From contig JADCRZ010000008.1 in NCBI GenBank assembly GCA_015069695.1, positions 144,682-208,681 of the forward strand: DNA of 64,000 bases. The letters are read 5' to 3'. Made by a program: the position numbers and the translations under genes. A model generated the notes under the pieces. The model worked only from the letters and a program-made list of their open reading frames with translations, was not told the DNA's origin and did no database searches. This document shows, in pieces, positions 1 to 7,909 of the stretch. The stretch is from Williamsia sp. (GTDB lineage: Bacteria > Bacteroidota > Bacteroidia > Chitinophagales > Chitinophagaceae). Each line of letters opens with the position of its first letter. Position 1 is the stretch's first letter.

Positions 1-2
1 CC

Positions 3-2069
3 GTATTTTACCCGTTTGCTGTTTTTTCTCCTGAATGGCAGGCCATCCTGTATGCAAAACAGCACAACAAGAAAGTCAGGTTTTTTGATCTGCCCATTGC
101 AAACCAGCTGGCTGTTGAAAAGGAAGACCGGATGAAAAAGCACCAGCCAGACGAAACAGACACCACCAGGCAAGCCAGCGAAGAGGAGCCCGTTGCAGCA
201 GCAGCTGGTGTCCGGGAAGATCCTATCTCTTATTTATCCCGGGCGGCAGGTTATGAAGAAAGTGAAAAATGGTGGGAGCAGATGTTTGAACACCGCATAC
301 AGGGAGAACAGGTGTTTGAGGCCGTGCAGGAAGCCATGCAAAGCCTGCGGGATGAGCTGCCCTCGAGGGAAGACCGGCTGGAGCGGTTGCGAGAAGCCCA
401 TATGCGCAAAATGATCCGGCAGGCGGAGAAAGACCTTTTTGGAACGGTGGCCATCGTGTGCGGAGCCTGGCACGTGCCCGCCTTGCTAAACAGGTCGCAG
501 CAGAAAGAAGACAACGAATTGCTCAGGGGCCTGCCCAAAACAAAGATCGAGTGTACCTGGATACCCTGGACCTATAACCGCCTGAGCTACCACAGCGGCT
601 ATGGTGCAGGCATTGTTTCTCCGGGCTGGTATGAACATGTATGGACCCATCCTGCAGACGATGGAACCCGCTGGATGAGCCTGGTAGCCCGGCTGTTCCG
701 GAAAGGAGGCATGGATACATCTGTGGCGCATGTGATAGAAGCTGTCAGACTCGCTGAATCACTGGCAGCCATGCGACAGCTGAGCAAGGCTGGTTTGGAA
801 GAGCTCAATGAGGCTACGCTGAGCGTGTTGTGCAATGGAGAGAGCATCCAGCTAGCCGTGATAAGGGAAGAGCTGATCATCGGCAACAAGTTGGGAGAAG
901 TGCCGGACAGTATTCCCAAGCCGCCGTTGCAGGTAGACATGGAAAAAGAGCAGAAACGGCTGCGGCTCCCGCCCACTGCCGATTTCAAGGATTGTACACT
1001 TGACCTGCGCAATGACAATGATCTGGAAAGAAGCATCTTTCTTCACCGCCTGCAGTTGCTTGAAATCAGCTGGGGTGTTCCCTCAACAGTAAGCGGAAAG
1101 GGAACATTCAAAGAGCAATGGCGCCTGCAATACGATCCGCAAATCGCCATCGACATCATCGAAAAAGGAGCCTGGGGCAACACGGTGGAAAAAGCTGCTT
1201 CAGCATATGTTGTTCACCAGGCAACCCGGGCTCCTTCACTTCCCGACATCACCCGCCTGCTGGAACAAACCCTGCCTGCCGAGCTGCATGCGGCAGTGGA
1301 GGTGCTGGTTCAACAACTCAACAACCTGGCTGCTGCCAGCGGCGATGTGATCCAGCTTATGGAAGCCGTGCCCTCCCTTGTGACCGTAAGCCGCTATGGC
1401 AACGTACGCAAAACAGATGCAGCCCTGGTAAACGGGATCCTGGAAGGCATGATCACGCGCATTTGCGTAAGCCTGCCCAACGCTGCCACCGGCGTTGATG
1501 AAGCCGCCTCACAACGCTTCCTTGAATTGTTTGCTGCATTAAACGAAGCGGTCAGTACTCTGCAGCATGCCGGCATGCTCAGCCAGTGGAAACAGGTATT
1601 GGAGCTGGTATCAACCAATCCAGGATCTTCGCCGGTGCTGGCCGGTTATGCACTCAGGATCATGGCCGATCAGAAATGGATCCATGGTGATGAGCTGGTA
1701 AAAAATTTTGCCCTGCGTATGTCGCGTCTGAATGATACCCGCTTAAGCGCCGCCTGGCTGGAAGGATTTCTTAAAGGCAGTGGTACAATGCTGCTGCTGG
1801 ATGAAGATTTGTGGACGGTTGTAAACGGATGGGTAGCCGGGTTGGATGATCGCATTTTTATGGAAGTGTTGCCGCTGCTTAGAAGAACATTTTCAAAATT
1901 CACAAAGCCTGAAAGAAAAAAGATCGGAGAGAAAATAAAGGGAGGCAAAGCGCCGGCCGGTGTTGCTGGAATGCAGCAGGGGAACTCCTTTGATGAAGAC
2001 CAGGCAAAACGCGGCATCCCTGTTGTGCTGCAATTATTGGGTTTGTCAAAATCTGGAAACAATGAATGA
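3..2069 (+). CDS. DUF5682 family protein, 5' end outside window
   Basis: The reading frame is open from base 3 with no upstream stop. The first visible residues (YPFAVFSPEWQAI, then VRFFDLP) are typical of the conserved N-terminal part of DUF5682, so the real start lies left of the window and the ATG at 132 is internal. About 688 residues are visible, and the family usually runs to 750-800, so perhaps 60-100 are missing. No enzymatic motif is recognised and no signal peptide is visible. The last 8 bases overlap the start of the VWA gene, so the two are probably translationally coupled. In other genomes DUF5682 proteins sit beside a MoxR-type AAA+ ATPase and a VWA protein (family knowledge); the ATPase would be upstream, outside the window. 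Function is unknown; a chaperone-like or conflict-related complex is inference. Confidence 0.85.
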   Translation, partial: VFYPFAVFSPEWQAILYAKQHNKKVRFFDLPIANQLAVEKEDRMKKHQPDETDTTRQASEEEPVAAAAGVREDPISYLSRAAGYEESEKWWEQMFEHRIQGEQVFEAVQEAMQSLRDELPSREDRLERLREAHMRKMIRQAEKDLFGTVAIVCGAWHVPALLNRSQQKEDNELLRGLPKTKIECTWIPWTYNRLSYHSGYGAGIVSPGWYEHVWTHPADDGTRWMSLVARLFRKGGMDTSVAHVIEAVRLAESLAAMRQLSKAGLEELNEATLSVLCNGESIQLAVIREELIIGNKLGEVPDSIPKPPLQVDMEKEQKRLRLPPTADFKDCTLDLRNDNDLERSIFLHRLQLLEISWGVPSTVSGKGTFKEQWRLQYDPQIAIDIIEKGAWGNTVEKAASAYVVHQATRAPSLPDITRLLEQTLPAELHAAVEVLVQQLNNLAAASGDVIQLMEAVPSLVTVSRYGNVRKTDAALVNGILEGMITRICVSLPNAATGVDEAASQRFLELFAALNEAVSTLQHAGMLSQWKQVLELVSTNPGSSPVLAGYALRIMADQKWIHGDELVKNFALRMSRLNDTRLSAAWLEGFLKGSGTMLLLDEDLWTVVNGWVAGLDDRIFMEVLPLLRRTFSKFTKPERKKIGEKIKGGKAPAGVAGMQQGNSFDEDQAKRGIPVVLQLLGLSKSGNNE

Positions 2070-3195
2070 TGCTTTAACACGCAAATGGCGGCTGATCCTG
2101 GGCGGACAAGCCGAGGGAACAGGTGTAGCCCTGGAAGGGAACGACCTGCGCATAGATGCTGCCCTTGAAGCCCTGTACGACAGCGAACGCAAGGGAAATT
2201 TGGGTCCTTCTTCTCCCAATGTAAACCGCTGGCTGGGTGATATCCGGACCTTTTTTCCTTCTTCCGTTGTGCAGGTGATGCAGCAGGATGCCCTTCAGCG
2301 GTTGAACCTGACACAAATGCTTTTTGAAAAGGAAACCCTGGAAACAGTAGAGGCTGATGTAGAGCTGGTAGCAACCCTGATGACACTCAGCCGGGTGATC
2401 CCCGATAAAACAAAAGACACGGCGCGGCAGGTGGTACGCAAAGTGGTGGAAGAGCTGATGCTCAAGCTGGCCTCCCGCACACAGCAAGCCATCACCGGCA
2501 GTTTAAACAAGAGCATCCGCAACCGGCGGCCCCGCCACCAGGAAATAAACTGGCATGCGACCATCCTGAAAAATTTAAAACATTATCAGCCCGACTACCA
2601 AACCATCATCCCGGAAACCCGCATTGGCTATGGCCGGAAAAGGAGCTCGCTCAAAGACGTGGTGCTTTGCATCGACCAAAGCGGCTCCATGGGCACATCT
2701 GTCGTCTACTCCGGCATCTTTGGCGCCGTAATGGCTTCCATACCCGCTATCAAAACCAGGATGATTGTTTTTGATACGGCTGTCGCTGATCTTACAGAAG
2801 AATTGTCCGATCCGGTGGAGCTCCTGTTTGGCGTTCAGTTAGGCGGTGGTACCGACATCCATGCCGCCCTGCGTTACTGCGCACAAATCATTACCCGTCC
2901 GCTCGATACGGTGCTCGTCCTGATCACCGATCTGTATGAAGGTGGCAACCTGCAGGAGATGCGCCGCAAAGCCACGGAACTGGTAGCTGCCGGCATGCAA
3001 TTCATTGTGCTGCTCGCCCTCAACGACCAGGGCGCCCCCTCTTACGACCACAGCAATGCCCAGTTCTTTTCCAATCTCGGCGTTCCCGTCTTTGCCTGCA
3101 CCCCCGACAAATTCCCCGACCTCATGGCCGCCGCCCTCAGCAAACAAGACATCGGCTTATGGGCCGCTAAGGAAGAGTTGGTGTTGAAGAAGTAG
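2062..3195 (+). CDS. VWA domain protein partnered with DUF5682
   Basis: A 377-residue soluble protein. The start chosen is the ATG at 2062, which lies in an ATGAATGA overlap with the end of the DUF5682 gene; a longer frame from 1960 would overlap that gene by over 100 bases. The C-terminal half is a von Willebrand factor A domain with a complete metal-ion-dependent adhesion site: DQSGS (D205, S207, S209), threonine T264 in GGGTD, and aspartate D290 in ITDLYEG. The N-terminal half is helical and unassigned. MoxR-type ATPases commonly act with VWA proteins to remodel or insert metals into target complexes; that this one does so is inference from the neighbour. The gene ends 3 bases before a large inverted repeat. 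Confidence 0.88.
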   Translation: MNDALTRKWRLILGGQAEGTGVALEGNDLRIDAALEALYDSERKGNLGPSSPNVNRWLGDIRTFFPSSVVQVMQQDALQRLNLTQMLFEKETLETVEADVELVATLMTLSRVIPDKTKDTARQVVRKVVEELMLKLASRTQQAITGSLNKSIRNRRPRHQEINWHATILKNLKHYQPDYQTIIPETRIGYGRKRSSLKDVVLCIDQSGSMGTSVVYSGIFGAVMASIPAIKTRMIVFDTAVADLTEELSDPVELLFGVQLGGGTDIHAALRYCAQIITRPLDTVLVLITDLYEGGNLQEMRRKATELVAAGMQFIVLLALNDQGAPSYDHSNAQFFSNLGVPVFACTPDKFPDLMAAALSKQDIGLWAAKEELVLKK

Positions 3196-3197
3196 TC

Positions 3198-3332
3198 TGA
3201 ACCATGATTTACAGGATTGGATGGATTCTTGGACGTTGGTCCCTTGGTCATCTTATTATTAAAGTCGTTACTGGTTTAATGCTTGAACCACCAACGTCCA
3301 AGAATCCATCCAATCCTGTAAATCATGGTTCA
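3198..3332. repeat. TGAACC-box repeat copy 1, 42-bp perfect inverted repeat
   Basis: Two arms of 42 bases (3198-3239 and 3291-3332) are exact reverse complements, separated by 51 bases. Each arm begins at its outer end with TGAACCATGATTTACAGGAT. The element fills the gap between the convergent VWA gene (stop 3195) and the epimerase gene (stop 3339). The sequence just inside the left arm resembles the core of copies 3 and 5 (GGACGTT, then TCATCTT). It could act as a bidirectional terminator or an RNA 3'-end stabiliser; that role is inferred. Confidence 0.9.
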
Positions 3333-3338
3333 AAACGT

Positions 3339-4277
3339 TCAAGGTTCAACAATACCCAGCAAATCGTGCACAGCATATTCAGCCTGGGAATAATGAAAGG
3401 GGAAGCCTGCATCCAGCAGGCGTTGAGGAGATACCCAGCGGCTTTTGAGGATGAGCTCTGTTTCTGTGCCGATGAGTGCTGCGCCTATTTCAAGGAGCCA
3501 GGCAGGAGCAGGCAAACCCACGGGCATACCATATGCGTGGCGCAGGAGTAACATAAATTCCCTGTTTCTCATGGCTTGCGGAGCGGTGCAGTTGAAAATG
3601 CCGGCTTGCGTTGAATGGTCGGTAAGCCATTCGATGCTGCGGGCAACATCCTGTTCGTGGATCCAGGAGATATACTGCGTGCCTTCACCCTGGTGGCCGC
3701 CCAAGCCACATTTTACCAGGTTTAACAGGCGGGGGAATACGCCATCGTGGCGGCTCAATACAATGCCCAGCCGCAGGGCAATCTTCCGCGTGTGAGGGAT
3801 GGGGATTTGAAAGAAAGCTTCTTCCCACTGGCGACATACATCAATCGAAAAGCCATAGCCGATCTCGCCCGTATTTTCATCCTGCGGACGGTCTTCCGCG
3901 TGGCGGTAAATAGTGGCTGAGGTGATGTTGATCCAAAGAGCAGGCGGCTGTTCCATCTGTTGCAAGGTTTTTCCCAGCAACAGGGTAGGGGTGATGCGCG
4001 ACGCAAGAATTTCCCGTTTGTTCTTTTCTGTATAGCGGCAGTTGACGTTCTTGCCGCAGAGGTTTACCAGCAGGGCAGCGCCTTCCAGGTGCTGTACCCA
4101 GTCGCCAGCATGTTGCCCGTCCCACACCACCGTTTGAACATGTCCGTTCTGGGGCCGTGCAGACCGGCTCAGGATAACTACCTGGTCTGCCAAGGGCTTG
4201 AAGTGTTTAGCCAGGACTTGTCCCAGGTGTCCGCTGCCGCCTGCCAGCACTATTTTGTTGTATTTGGTTGCGTGCAT
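3339..4277 (-). CDS. TIGR01777 family epimerase (SDR39U1/YfcH-like)
   Basis: A 312-residue NAD(P)-dependent epimerase-like protein of the atypical SDR family TIGR01777. The nucleotide-binding loop GGSGHLG is at residues 13-19, and the C-terminal part (WVSPQRLLDAGF near the end) matches the DUF1731 tail of this family. The ATG at 4277 is chosen because it places the Rossmann motif at the normal distance from the N-terminus; the longer frame to 4331 would run into the preceding gene. It is the last gene of a minus-strand run led by a GbsR-type regulator, 13 bases after the DCC-type gene. Substrate unknown. Confidence 0.88.
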   Translation of the reverse strand: MHATKYNKIVLAGGSGHLGQVLAKHFKPLADQVVILSRSARPQNGHVQTVVWDGQHAGDWVQHLEGAALLVNLCGKNVNCRYTEKNKREILASRITPTLLLGKTLQQMEQPPALWINITSATIYRHAEDRPQDENTGEIGYGFSIDVCRQWEEAFFQIPIPHTRKIALRLGIVLSRHDGVFPRLLNLVKCGLGGHQGEGTQYISWIHEQDVARSIEWLTDHSTQAGIFNCTAPQAMRNREFMLLLRHAYGMPVGLPAPAWLLEIGAALIGTETELILKSRWVSPQRLLDAGFPFHYSQAEYAVHDLLGIVEP

Positions 4278-4290
4278 AGAATGAGCTTGG

Positions 4291-5121
4291 TTAAGCTTGT
4301 TTGCCGAAATAAAATATGATGAGAAGAACACCGAGCCGATAGGCTACCCAGCTACCGGTCAGGATCCAGCCTGTGTTTAATAACCTTGTTCGGCGGATAT
4401 GTTCCAGCAGCATCAGTCCGGCCACTGCTAAAAAGTAAGCGGTATAGAAAAGGGGTGAGAGGGCAAGGAATGATGCCAGGAGGAGACCAGGCAGCAACAA
4501 TAGGGCACCTGCAAGTGATATGGTCATCATGTTGCCCAGGTAATCCCAGGCTTTGCGCCTGTACAGGATGCCGGCAATGATACCCTGGAACAGGATTTGT
4601 CCGCCACACACCATGTATTCACGCAAGGGACCTCCCGCTGGTACTGCACCTGTAAGCAGACGGGCATAATGGGAGAGGATCCAGGCTGTGATCACCCAGG
4701 TAAAAATCAGGTAAGCGATCCTGTAGGGCAGAAGAAAGGCGGGTTGCGGCCAGTAGAGGCGCCCTGTATCTATTGGAATAATGACCCGCCGGTTGTAGGA
4801 TACAAATGCATAGACTTTGCTCATCAGCCACAAAAAAGGTTTGAAGTTGAACAAGCGCTTAAAGACCGGAAATGCATGGCCGATGATGCTGAACAGGCTG
4901 CGGATACCGTATTGCACTTCTCCTGTTTTCCGGTTCACGAGGGCAATCTCGTTCACCGCTCTTTGCCGGTCAACACAACCGGCCACTTCATTTGGCATCT
5001 GCTGGTAACAAGCCCGACCTGTTTTGTCGAGCATACCGGTTTTTACAAATGCTTTGGTGTACAGCTGGCACATGGGGCATTCCTCGTCGTACAGGATCAC
5101 ATGGTCTTTAAGCGATTGCAT
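4291..5121 (-). CDS. DCC-type thiol-disulfide oxidoreductase (DUF393) with membrane domain
   Basis: A 276-residue protein. The N-terminus carries YDEECPMC (D12, C15, C18), the thioredoxin-like DCC motif of DUF393 proteins. From about residue 125 several hydrophobic segments follow, so the protein looks like a DUF393 domain joined to a four- or five-helix membrane part. Redox activity through the CxxC pair is family knowledge; the partner is unknown. It lies between a small membrane protein and the TIGR01777 epimerase, all on the minus strand with short gaps, so they are probably co-transcribed from the GbsR promoter. Confidence 0.82.
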   Translation of the reverse strand: MQSLKDHVILYDEECPMCQLYTKAFVKTGMLDKTGRACYQQMPNEVAGCVDRQRAVNEIALVNRKTGEVQYGIRSLFSIIGHAFPVFKRLFNFKPFLWLMSKVYAFVSYNRRVIIPIDTGRLYWPQPAFLLPYRIAYLIFTWVITAWILSHYARLLTGAVPAGGPLREYMVCGGQILFQGIIAGILYRRKAWDYLGNMMTISLAGALLLLPGLLLASFLALSPLFYTAYFLAVAGLMLLEHIRRTRLLNTGWILTGSWVAYRLGVLLIIFYFGKQA

Positions 5122-5155
5122 GGTAGATAGATTTAGGAGGGATGAAAGAAGGGGA

Positions 5156-5518
5156 TCAGGCGCGTCTGGTCTGAAGCTGGGCCCGGTTCCTGAGTTTGAA
5201 AAAAACTGCCAGGTTGAAAAAATGCATGCCGCCCAGGATCAGGATAATAGATCCCAGTTTGTAGCTCAGGGTTTCCACCACTTCCTGGATGTCAGAAATC
5301 TGGCCTGTTTCTTTGAGCACCAGGGTCATATAGCCGATGTTGATCAGGTAGAAACCGACTACCAGCAGCTTGTTGACGGAATCGGCGAGCGGTGCATTTC
5401 CATGGAAGATGTCTACAAGAAAGATCCGGCCGTTGTTGAATAAGACCCTGGCTACCCAGATGGTTAAGGCAATGCTTGCCAGCAGGTACACGGCGTAGGT
5501 AAGAATGTAGTAGTTCAT
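5156..5518 (-). CDS. small integral membrane protein
   Basis: A 120-residue protein with about three predicted membrane helices (residues 4-26, 49-68 and 86-108) and a short basic C-terminus. No enzymatic motif is seen and the family name is not known to me. It lies 35 bases from the DCC-type gene and 56 bases from the GbsR-type regulator, all on the minus strand, and probably belongs to the same transcript. A role in envelope homeostasis is possible but rests on context alone. Confidence 0.75.
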   Translation of the reverse strand: MNYYILTYAVYLLASIALTIWVARVLFNNGRIFLVDIFHGNAPLADSVNKLLVVGFYLINIGYMTLVLKETGQISDIQEVVETLSYKLGSIILILGGMHFFNLAVFFKLRNRAQLQTRRA

Positions 5519-5574
5519 GATGTTTGTAAATTTTGAATTTTCAGGAAAAAATGAAAGTTTAATGCAAAAAAATT

Positions 5575-6081
5575 TTATTTAAATATTTTGAACAGGGATC
5601 CCCAGAACCAGTTTTCTTCTGCCTTGAGCATTGTTTCCAGGGTTTTGTTGACATTGCCAGCCAACTTGCCGATATTGGTGATAGATGTTTTGAATGTTTT
5701 GTAAGCAGGATTTTTTTCGTCGCCCTTTACAGCTGATAGCTCCTGCAGCACTTTGAGCATGGGATCAAGTTCCCGTTTTCTTCTTTCCTTGGCTACCTGC
5801 CGGGCGATGTTCCAGGTGTTTTTATCTGCAAAAAAATATTCTTTGCGCTCACCGGCTTTGTGTTGCTTTTCCACGAGTCCCCACCCGATCAGATCCCGCA
5901 AGGTCATGTTGGCGTTTCCGCGCGAGATGCTGAGTTCTTCCATGATCTCTTCGGTGGTAAGGGCATCCGGACTGATCAGGAGCAAGGCATGCACCTGGGC
6001 CATGGTGCGGTTCACACCCCATTCTGAACCCAGCTTGCCCCAGGCTTCTATAAACTTTTGTCTTGCTTCCGGTAATTCCAT
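5575..6081 (-). CDS. GbsR/MarR family transcriptional regulator
   Basis: A 168-residue winged-helix regulator. Residues about 20-95 (ALTTEEIMEELSISRGNANMTLRDL) form the helix-turn-helix typical of the GbsR branch of MarR proteins. The ATG at 6081 follows a GAGG sequence; the longer frame to 6096 relies on TTG and is not used. It heads a four-gene minus-strand run and is transcribed away from the SGNH lipoprotein gene. Palindromic AT-rich sequences directly upstream suggest autoregulation. Confidence 0.86.
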   Translation of the reverse strand: MELPEARQKFIEAWGKLGSEWGVNRTMAQVHALLLISPDALTTEEIMEELSISRGNANMTLRDLIGWGLVEKQHKAGERKEYFFADKNTWNIARQVAKERRKRELDPMLKVLQELSAVKGDEKNPAYKTFKTSITNIGKLAGNVNKTLETMLKAEENWFWGSLFKIFK

Positions 6082-6094
6082 CCTCAAAAATACC

Positions 6095-6125
6095 AAAGTT
6101 TTTAAACTTTCAAAATATATTGAAA
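6095..6125. promoter_or_regulatory. candidate GbsR operator (two adjacent palindromes)
   Basis: Two overlapping dyads lie just upstream of the GbsR start: AAAGTTTTTAAACTTT (6095-6110, 14 of 16 positions symmetric) and TTTCAAAATATATTGAAA (6108-6125). MarR-type dimers bind such AT-rich palindromes. The position would block the regulator's own promoter. The rest of the divergent gap to 6376 shows no further clear signal. Confidence 0.4.
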
Positions 6126-6376
6126 AATAAATTTACTTCACGCTGTATTGTCCCTCTGTACAGGTGGTAAAGAAAAAGATGACGGTCTGTTATCTACAAT
6201 ACAGGACTGATGACTATATTTACTCCTCTTTTTTGTCTGATCTGTACCTTTTTAGAATCCTTTGATTTTTCTGCTTATCTGTCTGTCTTCAACAAATTGG
6301 CCTGTTTGCCGTTCCGGCGAACAGAAAGATCCTTCTATATCCTGCAGTGTTTGCTTTTATACCAAAACCCATACAT

Positions 6377-7705
6377 ATGAAGTTTCGTTTCTTACCTGTT
6401 TCACTGGTTGCGCTGGTCTTTATTTTTTCAAGTTGTCAAAAAGAAGATATTCCCTCGGCACCCCAAAGTACCCAGCAGGGGGCTGCTGCTGCCGATTTTA
6501 CCCGGTATATTTCTGTGGGAAATTCAATAACAGCCGGTTACTCTAACGGCGGGTTGTACAACGGGGGATTGTTTCTGGAAGGCCAGCAAGTGGCTTATCC
6601 CTTTCTCATTGCCACCCAAATGAAATCTGCCGGAGGGGGGAATTTCTTCCAACCGCTGTTTCCTGCTGAGCAGGCCAACGGCTCTGGTTATCTGCGGCTG
6701 GATGGCGTTAAACCAGACGGAACGCCCAATATCGTACCTGTAACAGACAAACTGGCTATCCGGGGCACTGTTACCATTCCGGGGTTTGGCCCCGTTACTT
6801 TGTATACAAAGTATACCGGCGATCTCAACAACTACGGTGTGCCGGGTCTCAAACTGCAGCAAATCACTTCTCCCCTGATCGGTAACCTGAATCCCTATTT
6901 TGAAAGACTGCTTCCCGGTAATGCTGGTACCAACACCACCTCTTATCTTGATTTTGTGACTGCCAAGCCGTTCACATTTTTTAGCAACTGGCTCGGCAAC
7001 AACGACGTGCTGGGTTATGCTACTTCGGGAGGAGAAGGTGATGTGTTGACAGATTCAATCCAGTTTGCCGGTCTGTACGCATTGCTTCTTTCCAACCTCA
7101 CGAAGAACGGCGCAGGGGGTGTAATCGCAACGATACCGGATGTAACTGTGTTGCCTTACCTGAACACTGTTACTGTACAAGCGCTGAAAGTTGCCGTTAG
7201 CCGGATTACTGCAGCAAACATTTATATCAGCGCACTGGAGCCTGCTACCGGAAAGTATGTTGCGCGTGCTGCAACGGATGCAGACCTGATCGGGTTAACA
7301 TTCAATGCAGGCAGCCTGGGTCAGGTTGTTAACGGCATGCCTGGTTACGGCATCACCCTTAGTAACCCTATCGCAAGCAAGGAAGTGCTTGATGCGGCCG
7401 AAACAGCCCTGGCCCGCCAGTACGTGGGTGCCTACAACCGGATCATCAGGAGCGCCTCCACACTTTACGGACTAGCCCTTTTCGACAGTATGGATTTTCT
7501 CAACAAGGTAAAAGCCGGCATGGTCGTAGACGGTGTTACTGTAAATGCTGACTTTATTACCGGTGGTGTGTTTTCACTTGATGGTGTTCACCTCACACCC
7601 CGTGGCAATGCCCTCACTGCTAACGAGTTTATAAAAGCCATCAATTCAAAATACAACACCACCATTCCGAGGCTGGATGTCTCGGCTTTCAAAGGAGTTT
7701 TGTAA
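6377..7705 (+). CDS. SGNH/GDSL-type lipoprotein hydrolase
   Basis: A 442-residue lipoprotein. The ATG at 6377 gives a clean lipoprotein signal (MKFRFLPVSL...FSSC) with lipidated Cys20; the longer frame from 6347 would spoil it. SGNH hydrolase blocks are present: GNSITAG with Ser50 as nucleophile, GNND as the oxyanion block, and DGVHLTPRGN near the end with Asp402 and His405. The enzyme should be an outer-membrane-anchored esterase or lipase; substrate unknown. It stands alone, divergent from the GbsR gene and convergent with ybbP. Confidence 0.87.
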   Translation: MKFRFLPVSLVALVFIFSSCQKEDIPSAPQSTQQGAAAADFTRYISVGNSITAGYSNGGLYNGGLFLEGQQVAYPFLIATQMKSAGGGNFFQPLFPAEQANGSGYLRLDGVKPDGTPNIVPVTDKLAIRGTVTIPGFGPVTLYTKYTGDLNNYGVPGLKLQQITSPLIGNLNPYFERLLPGNAGTNTTSYLDFVTAKPFTFFSNWLGNNDVLGYATSGGEGDVLTDSIQFAGLYALLLSNLTKNGAGGVIATIPDVTVLPYLNTVTVQALKVAVSRITAANIYISALEPATGKYVARAATDADLIGLTFNAGSLGQVVNGMPGYGITLSNPIASKEVLDAAETALARQYVGAYNRIIRSASTLYGLALFDSMDFLNKVKAGMVVDGVTVNADFITGGVFSLDGVHLTPRGNALTANEFIKAINSKYNTTIPRLDVSAFKGVL

Positions 7706-7909
7706 GCTGACCTGATAGCTGGTATACTCATTTTCTGTTTACTCCCTTATGCATCACCGGGATCGTAGGGGAGTAACTGTTTATGCCCTTGCTTCATCAT
7801 TCTGCAAAGGCTTCAACTTGATCTGATCCGCACTATTATAAAAAACTTCTTTGGCCAACGGTAAGAAAAGGAGTGAGGTACGATACGCTACTGATTTATT
7901 CGGATCGTA

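Noticed and set aside
7739..7776. Hairpin between the SGNH lipoprotein gene and ybbP (TTACTCCC with its complement)
   Set aside because: The stem is 8 bases with a 22-base loop and no T tract, too weak to call a terminator.
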